Origin: Pseudonocardia hydrocarbonoxydans
GTDB taxonomy: Bacteria > Actinomycetota > Actinomycetes > Mycobacteriales > Pseudonocardiaceae
DNA: 64,000 bases
Assembly: GCF_006539565.1 (NCBI RefSeq)
Contig: NZ_BJNG01000015.1
Location: 124,001-188,000 of the forward strand
Direction: 5' to 3'
This document shows positions 46,248 to 54,612 of the stretch, piece by piece. Position 1 is the first letter of the stretch. Every line of letters starts with the position of its first letter. The position numbers were made by a program, and so were the translations under genes. A model generated the notes under the pieces. It saw nothing but the letters and a program-made list of their open reading frames with translations, ran no database searches and was not told the DNA's origin.

Positions 46248-46829
46248 TCAGCTGGAGGCGCCGCTGGTTGTCGGCTCCACGAGCGGCGCCGTCGTCGGTG
46301 GCGTCTCGCTCATCGGCGGCGGGGCCGACGGATCGGGAGTTCCCTCGGGCATCGTCGGCGTCGGCTGGAGCGTCGGCTGGGGTGTTGGAGCAGTGGTCAC
46401 GGTTCGATCCGTCAGGCATCGCCACAGCACCTGGGAGCCCTGCTCGGGCGGCAAGATCCTGATGTCGACCACGCCCTCGTCGGCGGATCCCTCGTTGCAC
46501 GGCAGACCTTCGAGGTCGTCGAGGCTCTCGATCCCGCCACCGGCGGGACCCCGCGGACCTCGCGGCCCGGCCGGGCCGGGAAGGCCGGCTGCCTGGCTCA
46601 GGGTCACCGCGTACTCCGCGAAGTACCCGTGACCGGTACGACAGCCCTGGCCGCGGGCGGGATCGACGACCCGCAGCGCGCCGGTCCGCTGCTGCACGCA
46701 GCCGTGGATGCCGGCGGTGTCACGGCTGGGGCCGCCGGCGTAGGCGACCGCGGTGATCGTGCCGGCCGCGAGCACCCCCGCGGCAGCGCAGGACAGGGCG
46801 AGAAGGACTCGACGGGACGGCCTGATCAC
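46248..46829 (-). CDS. Secreted protein with short collagen-like Gly-X-Y stretch
   Basis: 193 aa from GTG 46829, with CGGAG 4-5 nt upstream. The signal peptide RRVLLALSCAAAGVLAAGTITAVAYA has a probable cut after AYA. A domain with GIHGCVQQRTGALRVVDPARGQGCR resembles the tail-like region that often precedes collagen repeats in actinobacterial proteins. It is followed by a short GLPGPAGPRGPRGPAGGG run, then a segment with a Cys pair (GLPCNEG, VLWRCLTD) and a Pro/Thr-rich end. Likely a surface or exported protein of unknown role. Confidence 0.75.
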   Translation of the reverse strand: MIRPSRRVLLALSCAAAGVLAAGTITAVAYAGGPSRDTAGIHGCVQQRTGALRVVDPARGQGCRTGHGYFAEYAVTLSQAAGLPGPAGPRGPRGPAGGGIESLDDLEGLPCNEGSADEGVVDIRILPPEQGSQVLWRCLTDRTVTTAPTPQPTLQPTPTMPEGTPDPSAPPPMSETPPTTAPLVEPTTSGASS

Positions 46830-46923
46830 GACACTCCGATGATGCGGATCGGCCCGACGTCGGGGGAGCGTCGTCAGCCGAACTGGTACGGGGGGCGCAC
46901 CTGGATCGTCGTCGGGATGGCCG

Positions 46924-47080
46924 GTGTTACCCGTACCGAGGACGATCTCCTGGGAGGTCGGGGTCGACCTGGCCGCCGGGAACTACGAGACCACCGGCGA
47001 GGCACCGTGCTACCGGGCCCGGCGAGTACGACGAGACCCGCGCTGCGCACACCGGGGGCTGCCGGCCCGACGACCCGCCG
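46924..47080 (+). pseudogene. Decayed remnant of a secreted-protein domain
   Basis: The frame starting near 46940 reads WEVGVDLAAGNYETTGEAPCYRAR, which resembles the widespread actinobacterial secreted module in which W-x-V-G-x-D-I-A-P-G-T-Y is followed by a C-Y-W-A-R segment. After CYRAR the similarity is lost and the frame continues into arginine-rich shadow sequence without a family-like end. No signal peptide or ribosome site precedes it. The interval 46830-47197 has no other supportable gene. Confidence 0.35.
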
Positions 47081-47197
47081 ACCGTGACCGCTGCCGATCG
47101 GTTCGACGCGATCGCTCCCACGCCCGCCGCCGGCCGGGCCGGCGGGCGACCTGCCGCTTCCCGTGTGGTGGCGTGCCGGCGGCATCGGCCGCAGCGG

Positions 47198-49267
47198 TCA
47201 GGGCGTCGTCTCCGCCGCGACGGTGCCGGGGGCGGGGGCGGGGGTGACCGTGATCCGGGCGACAGCCTGGTCGAGGTCCTCGTCCACGTCCGCCCCCGAC
47301 GGCCGCACCCGCAGCACCACCGCCCGGTCCCCGAGGTCGGCGGGTGCCTCGGCCGAGTCGGGCAGCACCACGACCGCGGCCTGCGCGGTCTCACCGGGGC
47401 GGGCGGGCCGGGCCGTGACGCCGCGGCGGGTGAGGGCCTCGGCCGCGGCCCCGGTACGGCGGGTGCCGCCCCGGCCGTCGGACGAGTCGACGGCGACCTC
47501 GTCGGCGGTACGCAGCGCCAGGTGCGCGGCCACGCGCAGCGTCGCCCGCCCGCCCGCGGCCCCGTCGACCAGCGCCACGGGCGTCCCGCCCGCGGACTCC
47601 CCGGGGCCGAACGCGGCCACGACGACGGTGGTCTCGGGCACCGCGGCCAGCGCGGCCACCGCCGCGTCGCCGTCGCCGGTGAGCAGCACGAGATCGGCGT
47701 CGAGGGTGGCGGCGAGCGCGGCGGGGTCGGTGCCGAACCGGGCCACGACCGACGCCGGCGTGCCGCACGCCGCCAGCTCCCGCGCGAGGACGCGCAGCTC
47801 GTCACCGGCGGCGGCGATCATCCCCAGCTCGGCCCCGAGCCCGCTGGCCACCTCCAGCTCCACCTGCGCGGGCAGCAGCCGGCACAGGACGACGCGGGCG
47901 GGGTGCTCGCGGCCGGTGAGGTCGCGCGCCAGCTCGGCGACGCGCCGCCCGTCCGCCGGGTCGTCGACGACGGCGAGCACCGTGTACGCCTCGACCTCGC
48001 CCAGCTCGGCCCGCTCGGCCGCGGCCAGCTCGCGGGCCAGCACGCGGTCGGGGTAGACGACCTTCATCAGCGGGCCCGTCATGGCCGTCGTCACCAGGGC
48101 CATGATCACCATGAGCGTGAACATGGCGGGGCTGAGCACGCCGAGCTGCAGCCCGACCTGCAGGATGACGATCTCGGTGAGCCCGCGGGTGTTCATCAGC
48201 ACGCCCAGCGCCGTCGACTGCCGACGGGGCAGGCCCTGCGTGCGGGCCGCGACCGAGGCCCCGAGGAACTTGCCGGCGATCGCCGCCACCAGGATCAGCG
48301 CGAGCTGCCAGATCCCGCCCAGGCCGAGCGCGCCGACGTCGACCTGCAGCCCGGCCACCACGAAGAACACCGGCAGCAGCAGGAGCAGGCTCACCTGCTC
48401 CAGCCGCTCCAGGATCTCGCGGGTGAGCGCGGCGGCGTCGCGCCGCGGCATGATCGCCCCGAACAGGAACGCCCCGAAGATCGCGTGCACGCCGATGATC
48501 TCGGTGATCCAGGCCGAGGCGAGCAGCCCGGCGAGGACGATCGCGAGGATGTCCGGGGTGAGCCGCCCCGCCCGGGCGTGCCAGGCCACCAGCCGGCCCA
48601 GCAGCGGCCGGACCCCGAAGAACATGACCAGGGCGAACAGCAGCGTCCATCCCATGATCACCAGCGCGCCGCCGGCGCTGCCCCCGGCCGCCACCGCGAC
48701 GACGACGGCCAGCAGCGTCCAGCCGATCACGTCGTCGATCGCGGCACATGCCAGCGCGAGAACCCCGGTCGGCGTGCGCTGCATCCCCCGCTCGGTGAGG
48801 ATCCGGGCCAGCACGGGCAGCGCGGTGATCGACATCGCGACGCCCATGAACAGCACGAACGGCAGCGGGGCGACGGACTCCGCGTGGAAGGGGTACAGGA
48901 CCACCGCGACCCCGACGCCGAGCGCGAACGGCAGCACCACCGACCCGGCCGCGACGGCCCCCGCGGCCCGGCGCCGCCCGCGGATCAGCGAGAGGTCGAC
49001 CTCCATCCCGACGATGAACATGAACAGCGCGAGACCCAGCTGGGCGATCACCGCCAGGAACGGGCGGACCTCGGCGGGGAACAGCAGCTGGTCGAGATCG
49101 CCGGGGAACGCGCCGAGCAGCGTCGGCCCGAGCGCGATGCCGGCGACGATCTCGCCGATCACCGCGGGCTGCCCGAGCCGCCGGAACAGCCGCCCCATCA
49201 GCCGCGCCGCGACCACCACGATCGCCACGTCGAGCAGGACGTAGGCGATGACGTGCTTCATGTCCAT
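47198..49267 (-). CDS. Cation/proton antiporter (CPA2 family) with cytoplasmic extension
   Basis: 689 aa. About 12-13 membrane segments fill residues 1-400 (VIGEIVAGIALGPTLLG, GLALFMFIVGMEVDLSLIRG, ACAAIDDVIGWTLLAVVVA with the ion-binding acidic pair, FGAFLFGAIMPR, GVLMNTRGLTEIVILQVG). The C-terminal ~270 residues are soluble, with two universal-stress-like halves (YTVLAVVDDPADGRR; ALVDGAAGGRATLRVA). It probably exchanges Na+ or K+ for protons. ATG 49267 has GGGAGGG 7 nt upstream, and minus-strand TAACAT (49300-49295) is a good -10. It is divergent from the small kinase gene. Confidence 0.9.
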   Translation of the reverse strand: MDMKHVIAYVLLDVAIVVVAARLMGRLFRRLGQPAVIGEIVAGIALGPTLLGAFPGDLDQLLFPAEVRPFLAVIAQLGLALFMFIVGMEVDLSLIRGRRRAAGAVAAGSVVLPFALGVGVAVVLYPFHAESVAPLPFVLFMGVAMSITALPVLARILTERGMQRTPTGVLALACAAIDDVIGWTLLAVVVAVAAGGSAGGALVIMGWTLLFALVMFFGVRPLLGRLVAWHARAGRLTPDILAIVLAGLLASAWITEIIGVHAIFGAFLFGAIMPRRDAAALTREILERLEQVSLLLLLPVFFVVAGLQVDVGALGLGGIWQLALILVAAIAGKFLGASVAARTQGLPRRQSTALGVLMNTRGLTEIVILQVGLQLGVLSPAMFTLMVIMALVTTAMTGPLMKVVYPDRVLARELAAAERAELGEVEAYTVLAVVDDPADGRRVAELARDLTGREHPARVVLCRLLPAQVELEVASGLGAELGMIAAAGDELRVLARELAACGTPASVVARFGTDPAALAATLDADLVLLTGDGDAAVAALAAVPETTVVVAAFGPGESAGGTPVALVDGAAGGRATLRVAAHLALRTADEVAVDSSDGRGGTRRTGAAAEALTRRGVTARPARPGETAQAAVVVLPDSAEAPADLGDRAVVLRVRPSGADVDEDLDQAVARITVTPAPAPGTVAAETTP

Positions 49268-49294
49268 CCGGGTGCCCTCCCTCGGAGCGCGCGT

Positions 49295-49300
49295 ATGTTA
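49295..49300 (-). promoter_or_regulatory. -10 of the antiporter gene
   Basis: Minus-strand TAACAT, 27 nt before ATG 49267, with the strong Shine-Dalgarno GGGAGGG between. Confidence 0.5.
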
Positions 49301-49351
49301 GCGGCCACCGCCCGGGAGCCCACCCGGTGCGACGACCTGTCGAGGAGCGGC

Positions 49352-50182
49352 GTGGACGCTGCGCTGACGGCCCCCACCGCGGTGGCCGACTACGAGATCG
49401 TGCGGTTGCTCGGCGAGGGCAACCACGGGCGCTACTACCTCGCCCGGCCGCCCGCCCGGCTCGGGCTGTCCGAGGAGTACGTGGCGCTCAAGGTGTTCGG
49501 CGACCGCGTGGGGGAGCAGGCCTACGAGCGCGGCGTGCGGGAGCTGCGCGCGTTCGCCGCGGTGCGCTCGCCCTACCTGGTGCGGGTGTTCGACGCCGTG
49601 CTCGAGGACAGCTTCGTCTACGCGATGGAGTACTTCCCGCTGGGCTCGCTCGCGGCTCCGGCCGGGCCGGTCGACCGCGCCACCGCCGTCCTGGCCCTGG
49701 AGCACGCCGCCCGGGCCGCGCACGCGCTGCACGAGGCGGGGCTCGCCCACGGCGACGTCAAACCGGCCAACGTCCTGCTCGCCGGTGACGCCGGGGGCAC
49801 GCCGGTCGGCGGCAGGCTCTCCGACCTGGGGCTGGCGCGCCACCTCAGCCCCGGCTCCACGCTGACCGGCATGGGCCGCGCCAGCTCCGTGGAGTTCACC
49901 GACCCCGACCTGCTCGCGGGCGCCCGGCCGTCGCGGCGCACGGAGGTGTGGGCGCTGGGCGCCACGATCCACCGCGTGCTCGCCGGCACCGGCCTGTTCG
50001 GCGAGCTGCCCGACACCCAGCCGCTGCTGGCGATCCGCAAGGTGCTCTCCGGCGAGCCGGTGGTGCACGCCGGGCTCGCGCCCGCCGACGCCGAGCTGGT
50101 GCGGGCGTGCCTGGCCGAGGGGTCCGGGCGGCTGGCCACCGCCGAGCAGGTGGCCGACCGGCTGGCCGGGCTGCCGGGGTGA
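49352..50182 (+). CDS. Cytosolic serine/threonine kinase, atypical
   Basis: 276 aa from GTG 49352 with CGAGGAG 4 nt upstream. The kinase fold shows LGEGNHGRYYLA (glycine loop), VALKVF (Lys), GLAHGDVKPANVLLA (HGD instead of HRD), LSDLGLAR (DLG instead of DFG), EVWALGATIHRVLAG and a short C-lobe. There is no membrane segment and no sensor domain. The key Lys and Asp residues are kept, so activity is possible, but it is a non-RD kinase that would not use standard activation-loop control. It lies 7 nt from the convergent larger kinase. Confidence 0.88.
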   Translation: MDAALTAPTAVADYEIVRLLGEGNHGRYYLARPPARLGLSEEYVALKVFGDRVGEQAYERGVRELRAFAAVRSPYLVRVFDAVLEDSFVYAMEYFPLGSLAAPAGPVDRATAVLALEHAARAAHALHEAGLAHGDVKPANVLLAGDAGGTPVGGRLSDLGLARHLSPGSTLTGMGRASSVEFTDPDLLAGARPSRRTEVWALGATIHRVLAGTGLFGELPDTQPLLAIRKVLSGEPVVHAGLAPADAELVRACLAEGSGRLATAEQVADRLAGLPG

Positions 50183-50189
50183 GCGGCGG

Positions 50190-51920
50190 TCAGAGGAACC
50201 CGCCGGAGAACCACCAGTCGTAGAGCACGGCGGTGTCGCCGTCGGAGCGGGTGACGACGGCGCGGGTGCGGTTGCGCGGGTCGGTCCAGTCGATCGTGGC
50301 GCCGGCGCCGGCGCCGGCCTCGGCGAAGCAGGACAGGGCACCGCCGTCGCGGTTGCGGTTCCAGCGGCCGGTCGTGGCGGTCCCGTCGCGGCAGGCGGCG
50401 ATCTCGCCCTCGGCCAGGCCGCGGTCCGCCGCGTCGGCGGCGTGGTCGGAGGCGAGGGCGCCCACGTCGCGGTAGTGCACGAACGACGCCGTGCCGGGGC
50501 CGTTGGGCGGGCCGTCGGTGCAGCTCAGGGCGGCGTCGACGGTGGCGGTCTCCCGGTCGGGCGCGGGGGCGCAGTTGGCCGCGGAGAACCCGATCGGCAG
50601 CACGGCGACCAGCGAGCGCTGCGCGGGCGTCAGGTCGTCGGGCGGCGGTGCGGGGGGAGCCGGACGCAGCAGCACCGCGGCCGCGACGGCCACCGCCAGC
50701 AGCACGGCGCCACCGGCCAGGAACGGCCAGCGCCTCCGCCGCGGCGCGGGCGGGACGGGCGGCGGGGCCGGGGGCAACGGCATCCGCGCGGCCGGGCCGG
50801 GGCGGCGGGGGGCCGCACCCAGCGGGGTGGTCGCCTCCGCGCCCCACACCGGGCCCTGGCGGGTGCGCGGGACGGGCGGCGGTTCGGCGGCACGCTGTGG
50901 CGCCCGGGCCCGGCGGGCCGCCCGCTCCAGGGCCGCACGGTCGATGAGCATCGCGCGGTCGGCGGGCAGGTCGGCGGGGCCGCCGGGCACCACGGTCGGG
51001 TCGCCGGGGGCCACCGGGCCCACGGAGGCCACGGGGACGGCGGGTCGGGCCGGCTCGGGTCGGGCCAGCCCGGCGACCGTCGGGGAGCCCTCCAGCGCCC
51101 GGCGCGCGGCCAGCGCGAACGCCCCGGCGGTGGGGAAGCGGCGTGTCGGGTCCTTCGCCATCCCCTGCGCGACGACGTCGTCGATCGCGGCGGGCGCGGC
51201 GATCCGGTGCTGCGACGGTCGCGGCGGCGGGGTGCGCAGGTGCGCCCGCATGATCGCCGGCAGGCCCTCGACCGGGAACGGCTTCTCCCCGGTCAGGCAC
51301 TCGTGCAGGACGCAGGCCAGCGCGTACACGTCGGTGCGGCCGTCGACGGGCTGCTCCAGGAAGCGCTCGGGCGCCATGTAGTCGAGCGTGCCGACGGCCG
51401 TGCCCGCGCGGGTGATCCCGGCGCCGGTGGTGTCGCTGGTCAGGGAGCGGGCGATGCCGAAGTCGACGAGGTAGGCGAAGTCCTCGCCGTCCTCGTTCGC
51501 CGCCAGCAGCACGTTGGACGGCTTGACGTCGCGGTGGACGAGTCCGGACCGGTGGGCGCTGTCCAGGGCCCGCGCCACCTGGGAGAGCACCGCGACCGTC
51601 CGGGCGGGCGACAACCGCCCGGAGCGGTCCAGCAGCTCGCCCAGGTCCTCGCCCTCCACCAGGCGCATGTCCAGGTAGAGGCGACCGTCGATGTCGCCCC
51701 AGTTGTGGATGGGGATGACGTGCGGGTCGGTCAGCCGGGCCGTCACCCGCGACTCCCGCAGGAAGCGCCGCCGGAACTCCTCGTCCTCGCCGAGGTCGGC
51801 GTGCAGCAGCTTCAGGGCGACCGTGCGGTCCTGCTCGACGTGGTAGGCGCGGTGGACCTCGCCCATCCCGCCGCTGCCGAGCAGCCCGTCGAGCCGGTAC
51901 GGCCCGAACATCTCCGCCAC
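50190..51920 (-). CDS. Transmembrane serine/threonine protein kinase, paralogue of the 39286 kinase
   Basis: 576 aa from GTG 51920 (GGGGAG 8 nt upstream; ATG 51911 is an alternative). The kinase domain has LGSGGMGEVHRA, VALKLL, HRDVKPSNVLLA, LVDFGIAR and LDYMAPERF. A long Pro/Ala/Arg-rich linker precedes the membrane helix WPFLAGGAVLLAVAVAAAVLL (about 415-437). The extracellular part repeats the four-Cys pattern (ANCAP, LSCTD, AACRD, LSCFA) and ends YDWWFSGGFL. It is clearly a duplicate of the kinase at 39286-41091, with the linker rewritten. A proline-rich membrane protein gene lies just upstream on the same strand. Confidence 0.92.
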   Translation of the reverse strand: MAEMFGPYRLDGLLGSGGMGEVHRAYHVEQDRTVALKLLHADLGEDEEFRRRFLRESRVTARLTDPHVIPIHNWGDIDGRLYLDMRLVEGEDLGELLDRSGRLSPARTVAVLSQVARALDSAHRSGLVHRDVKPSNVLLAANEDGEDFAYLVDFGIARSLTSDTTGAGITRAGTAVGTLDYMAPERFLEQPVDGRTDVYALACVLHECLTGEKPFPVEGLPAIMRAHLRTPPPRPSQHRIAAPAAIDDVVAQGMAKDPTRRFPTAGAFALAARRALEGSPTVAGLARPEPARPAVPVASVGPVAPGDPTVVPGGPADLPADRAMLIDRAALERAARRARAPQRAAEPPPVPRTRQGPVWGAEATTPLGAAPRRPGPAARMPLPPAPPPVPPAPRRRRWPFLAGGAVLLAVAVAAAVLLRPAPPAPPPDDLTPAQRSLVAVLPIGFSAANCAPAPDRETATVDAALSCTDGPPNGPGTASFVHYRDVGALASDHAADAADRGLAEGEIAACRDGTATTGRWNRNRDGGALSCFAEAGAGAGATIDWTDPRNRTRAVVTRSDGDTAVLYDWWFSGGFL

Positions 51921-51950
51921 GCCCTCCGCTCCCCTCGCCGATGCCCCCCG

Positions 51951-51956
51951 AGTATC
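51951..51956 (-). promoter_or_regulatory. Candidate -10 of the kinase gene at 50190
   Basis: Minus-strand GATACT, 30 nt before GTG 51920; the leader would carry GGGGAG. Confidence 0.45.
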
Positions 51957-51988
51957 GACCGTCCGGGTGCCCGGCGTCGGGCGCGGGG

Positions 51989-53113
51989 TCAGATCGTGGG
52001 CAGCCGCGCGCTGGCCAGCACCGCGTCGAGGGTGGCGCGGTCGGCGACCGGGGGCGCGTCCGCCGGGCCGCCCGCGGTGTCGCCGTTGACGACGAGCACC
52101 GCGGTGCCCGGCGAGCCGTCGGGCCCGGCCGCCGGCACGGCGAGCAGCAGCACCGTGCCGGAGGTGGCGAGACAACCGTCGTCGGCGGGGGTGCGCGAGG
52201 TGGCCTCCACGAGCCGGCCCGGCACCCCGCCGACGTCGAACGGGCGGGCGTCGGAGACCCGGACCTCGGGGAGGGCGCCGTCGGCGGTGCTGTAGAACGC
52301 CGACCCGGTCTCGCGGGCGAAGGCCGCCGCCACCGCGGCCGCCGGTCGCTCGCCGGGGACGAACGCGCTCGCCACCAGTCCGCGCAGGTACCGGCCGCCG
52401 CCGCACTCGTAGGCGGGGCCCTCCACGCGGCCCTCCAGCGGGGCACCGAGCACCGAACCGGGGCTCGCCGAGTCCTGCCAGCCCGGCGGCACGGCGTAGG
52501 TGAGGACGGAGGTGGAGACCGGCCGGAAGTCGGCGGGGACCACCGGGCCACCGGAGGTGCGGGTCACCAGCAGGTAGCCGCCGACGCCGAGCGCGGCCAG
52601 CAGCAGGACCCCGACCGCGATCAGCGCGACCAGCCGTCCGCGCCGGGCCGGGGGCGGCGGGGGCGGGCCCCAGCCCGGGTACGGGCCCCCCGGCGGCGGG
52701 CCCCACGGGGCGCCCACCTGCGTCGGGGGGCCGGCGCCCCACGGGGGCGGGCCGGGTGCCCACTGCTGCTGCGGTGGCGGCGCCCAGCCCGGGGGTGGCG
52801 GCGCCCACCCGACGCGGGTCTCCGCCCCACCGGGCGGCGGCCCCGGGACGGGCGGCGGCGGCCAGCCGCCCACGACGGTCGGGTCGGCGGGAGCCGCGGG
52901 CCGGCCCGGCGGGGGACCGGGGGGTTCGCCCGACCAGCCCGACTCCGACCAGCCCGATCCCGGCCCACCCGGCCGGGCGCCGGGGAACGGGGCGTCCCGG
53001 GGCGGGCCGGCGATCGAGGTGACGTCCGGATCGGGGTACGCGCCGGGCCCGTCGGTCCGGCCACGCGTCGCGTCCGGACCCTCGTCCGGCGAGCCCCCCT
53101 GCGGCGTCGTCAC
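51989..53113 (-). CDS. Proline-rich single-pass membrane protein
   Basis: 374 aa. The cytoplasmic ~155 residues are extremely rich in Pro, Gly and Trp (WAPPPPGWAPPPQQQWAPGP). One membrane helix follows (LVALIAVGVLLLAALGVGGYLLV, about 160-183), then an extracellular domain of about 185 residues (YAVPPGWQDSASPGSVLGAPLEG ... LVEATSRTPADDGCLATSGTVLLLAVPAA) with two Cys. The layout resembles accessory proteins next to actinobacterial PknB-like kinases. GTG 53113 is 8 nt after minus-strand TAGAGT (leaderless). Function is unknown; it may be a kinase substrate or partner. Confidence 0.75.
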   Translation of the reverse strand: MTTPQGGSPDEGPDATRGRTDGPGAYPDPDVTSIAGPPRDAPFPGARPGGPGSGWSESGWSGEPPGPPPGRPAAPADPTVVGGWPPPPVPGPPPGGAETRVGWAPPPPGWAPPPQQQWAPGPPPWGAGPPTQVGAPWGPPPGGPYPGWGPPPPPPARRGRLVALIAVGVLLLAALGVGGYLLVTRTSGGPVVPADFRPVSTSVLTYAVPPGWQDSASPGSVLGAPLEGRVEGPAYECGGGRYLRGLVASAFVPGERPAAAVAAAFARETGSAFYSTADGALPEVRVSDARPFDVGGVPGRLVEATSRTPADDGCLATSGTVLLLAVPAAGPDGSPGTAVLVVNGDTAGGPADAPPVADRATLDAVLASARLPTI

Positions 53114-53121
53114 GGTTCGCG

Positions 53122-53127
53122 ACTCTA
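53122..53127 (-). promoter_or_regulatory. Leaderless -10 of the proline-rich protein gene
   Basis: Minus-strand TAGAGT, 8 nt, GTG 53113. Confidence 0.5.
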
Positions 53128-53144
53128 GGACACCGGGCGGCCGG

Positions 53145-53555
53145 TCAGCCCGCCAGGAACGACAGGCGGACCGAGCGCACCGGGTTGTCGGTGTTGGTGT
53201 CGACCAGGCACACCGACTGCCACGTACCCAGCGCCGGCCGCCCGCCGAGCACCGGGACGGTCATGGACGGGGCGACGATCCCGGGCAGGACGTGGTCGCG
53301 CCCGTGGCCCGCGCTGCCGTGCCGGTGCCCCCACCGGTCGTCGGCGGGCAGCAGGTCGCGCAGGGCCGCGAGCAGGTCGGTGTCGCTGCCCGCCCCGGTC
53401 TCGATCACCGCGATCCCTGCCGTGGCGTGCGGCACCCACACGTGCAGCAGGCCGTCCCCGCCGTCGCCCGCGGCGAGGAAGGCGTCGATCTGCGCGGTGA
53501 GGTCGACCACGGCCTCCCGGTCGCCGGTCCGGATCTCGATCACGTCGCTGCGCAC
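53145..53555 (-). CDS. YjbQ/UPF0047 family protein (secondary thiamine-phosphate synthase type)
   Basis: 136 aa from GTG 53555. The family fold is clear: VIEIRTGDREAVVDLTAQIDAFL, LLHVWVPHATAGIAVIETG, RHGSAGHGRDHVLPGIVAPSMTVPV, and LGTWQSVCLVDTNTD. The His residues of the active pocket (PHAT, GHGRDH) are present. YjbQ can partly replace ThiE in vitro, but the physiological role is uncertain. Longer starts would enter the divergent aminotransferase promoter, so GTG 53555 is preferred; GAGG lies 9 nt upstream. Confidence 0.88.
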   Translation of the reverse strand: MRSDVIEIRTGDREAVVDLTAQIDAFLAAGDGGDGLLHVWVPHATAGIAVIETGAGSDTDLLAALRDLLPADDRWGHRHGSAGHGRDHVLPGIVAPSMTVPVLGGRPALGTWQSVCLVDTNTDNPVRSVRLSFLAG

Positions 53556-53579
53556 GGGCCCAGCCTCGCACGCGGGCGC

Positions 53580-53585
53580 TAGCGT
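53580..53585 (+). promoter_or_regulatory. Leaderless -10 of the aminotransferase gene
   Basis: TAGCGT, 7 nt, GTG 53593. It overlaps the palindrome GCTAGC and is divergent from yjbQ. Confidence 0.6.
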
Positions 53586-53592
53586 CGCCGGG

Positions 53593-54603
53593 GTGCGCAA
53601 CGCCTTCGGTCGCCGGTTCGACGTGCCCGACACCTACCTCAACACCGCGAGCATCGGGATCCCGCCCGACGACGCCGCCGACGCCGTCGCCGACGCGGTG
53701 CGGGCGTGGCGCACCGGGGCCGGGCGTCCCGCCGACTTCGACGCCCCCGTCGCCACCGCCCGGGCCGCCTGGGCACGGCTGGTGGGGGTGCCGGTCGGGC
53801 GGGTGGCGATCGGGGCGACGGTGTCCGGGCTGCTCTCGACGGTGGCCGCCGCCCTGCCGCCGCGCTCGCGGGTCCTCGTCGCCGCGGGGGAGTTCACCAG
53901 CGTCACCTGGCCGTTCGCGGCCCGCGGCCACGAGCTGACCGAGGTCCCGCTCGACGGGATCGGCGCCCGGGCCGCGGAGTTCGACGCCGTCGCCGTCTCG
54001 GTGGTGCAGTCGGCGGACGGCCGGATCGTCGACCTCGACGCGCTGCGCGCCGCCCGCGCGTCGGGCACCCGCGTCGTGCTGGACACCACGCAGGCCACCG
54101 GCTGGCTCGACGCCGACCTCGGCTGGGCCGACGCGGTCGCCTGCGGGGCCTACAAGTGGCTGCTCAGCCCGCGCGGGGCGGCGTGGCTCGCGGTGCACCC
54201 GGGCTGGGACCCGCCCGCGGAGCAGGCCGGCTGGTTCGCCGGCGAGCAGGTCTGGGACAGCGTCTACGGCCTGCCGCTGCGCCTGGCGGCCGGAGCGCGG
54301 TCCCTCGACACCTCCCCGGCCTGGCTCAGCCACGTCGGCGCCGCCGTCGCCCTGCCGTGGCTGGCCGGGCTCGACCGGGCCGCCGTGCACGCCCACTGCA
54401 CCGGCCTGGCCGACGCCCTGCGCGCCGGGCTGGGGATGGAGCCCGCCGGGTCGGCGATCGTCGCGGTGCGCACACCCGACGCCCAGCGGCGGCTCGACGC
54501 CGCGGGCGTGGTCGGTGCCGCCCGGGCCGGTGCCGCCCGGCTGGCCTTCCACCTCTACAACACCCGCGCCGACGTCGACGCCGCCCTGGAGGCCCTCACC
54601 TGA
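53593..54603 (+). CDS. Class V aminotransferase / cysteine-desulfurase-like PLP enzyme
   Basis: 336 aa. It has the fold type I pattern: N-terminal YLNTASIGIPP, VVLDTTQATGWLDADL with the PLP-binding Asp, and the Schiff-base Lys in CGAYKWLLSPRGAAWLAV. The C-terminal small domain ends ARLAFHLYNTRADVDAALEAL. It lacks the Cys-loop of cysteine desulfurases, so an aminotransferase or lyase activity on an unknown substrate is more likely. The start is given by the leaderless hexamer. It converges with the DUF4439 gene after 9 nt. Confidence 0.85.
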   Translation: MRNAFGRRFDVPDTYLNTASIGIPPDDAADAVADAVRAWRTGAGRPADFDAPVATARAAWARLVGVPVGRVAIGATVSGLLSTVAAALPPRSRVLVAAGEFTSVTWPFAARGHELTEVPLDGIGARAAEFDAVAVSVVQSADGRIVDLDALRAARASGTRVVLDTTQATGWLDADLGWADAVACGAYKWLLSPRGAAWLAVHPGWDPPAEQAGWFAGEQVWDSVYGLPLRLAAGARSLDTSPAWLSHVGAAVALPWLAGLDRAAVHAHCTGLADALRAGLGMEPAGSAIVAVRTPDAQRRLDAAGVVGAARAGAARLAFHLYNTRADVDAALEALT

Positions 54604-54612
54604 GGGCCGGAG

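Noticed and set aside
46874..47185. 103-codon minus-strand frame between the collagen-like gene and the antiporter
   Set aside because: No ribosome site, no motif and biased composition; only the weak plus-strand remnant is reported there.
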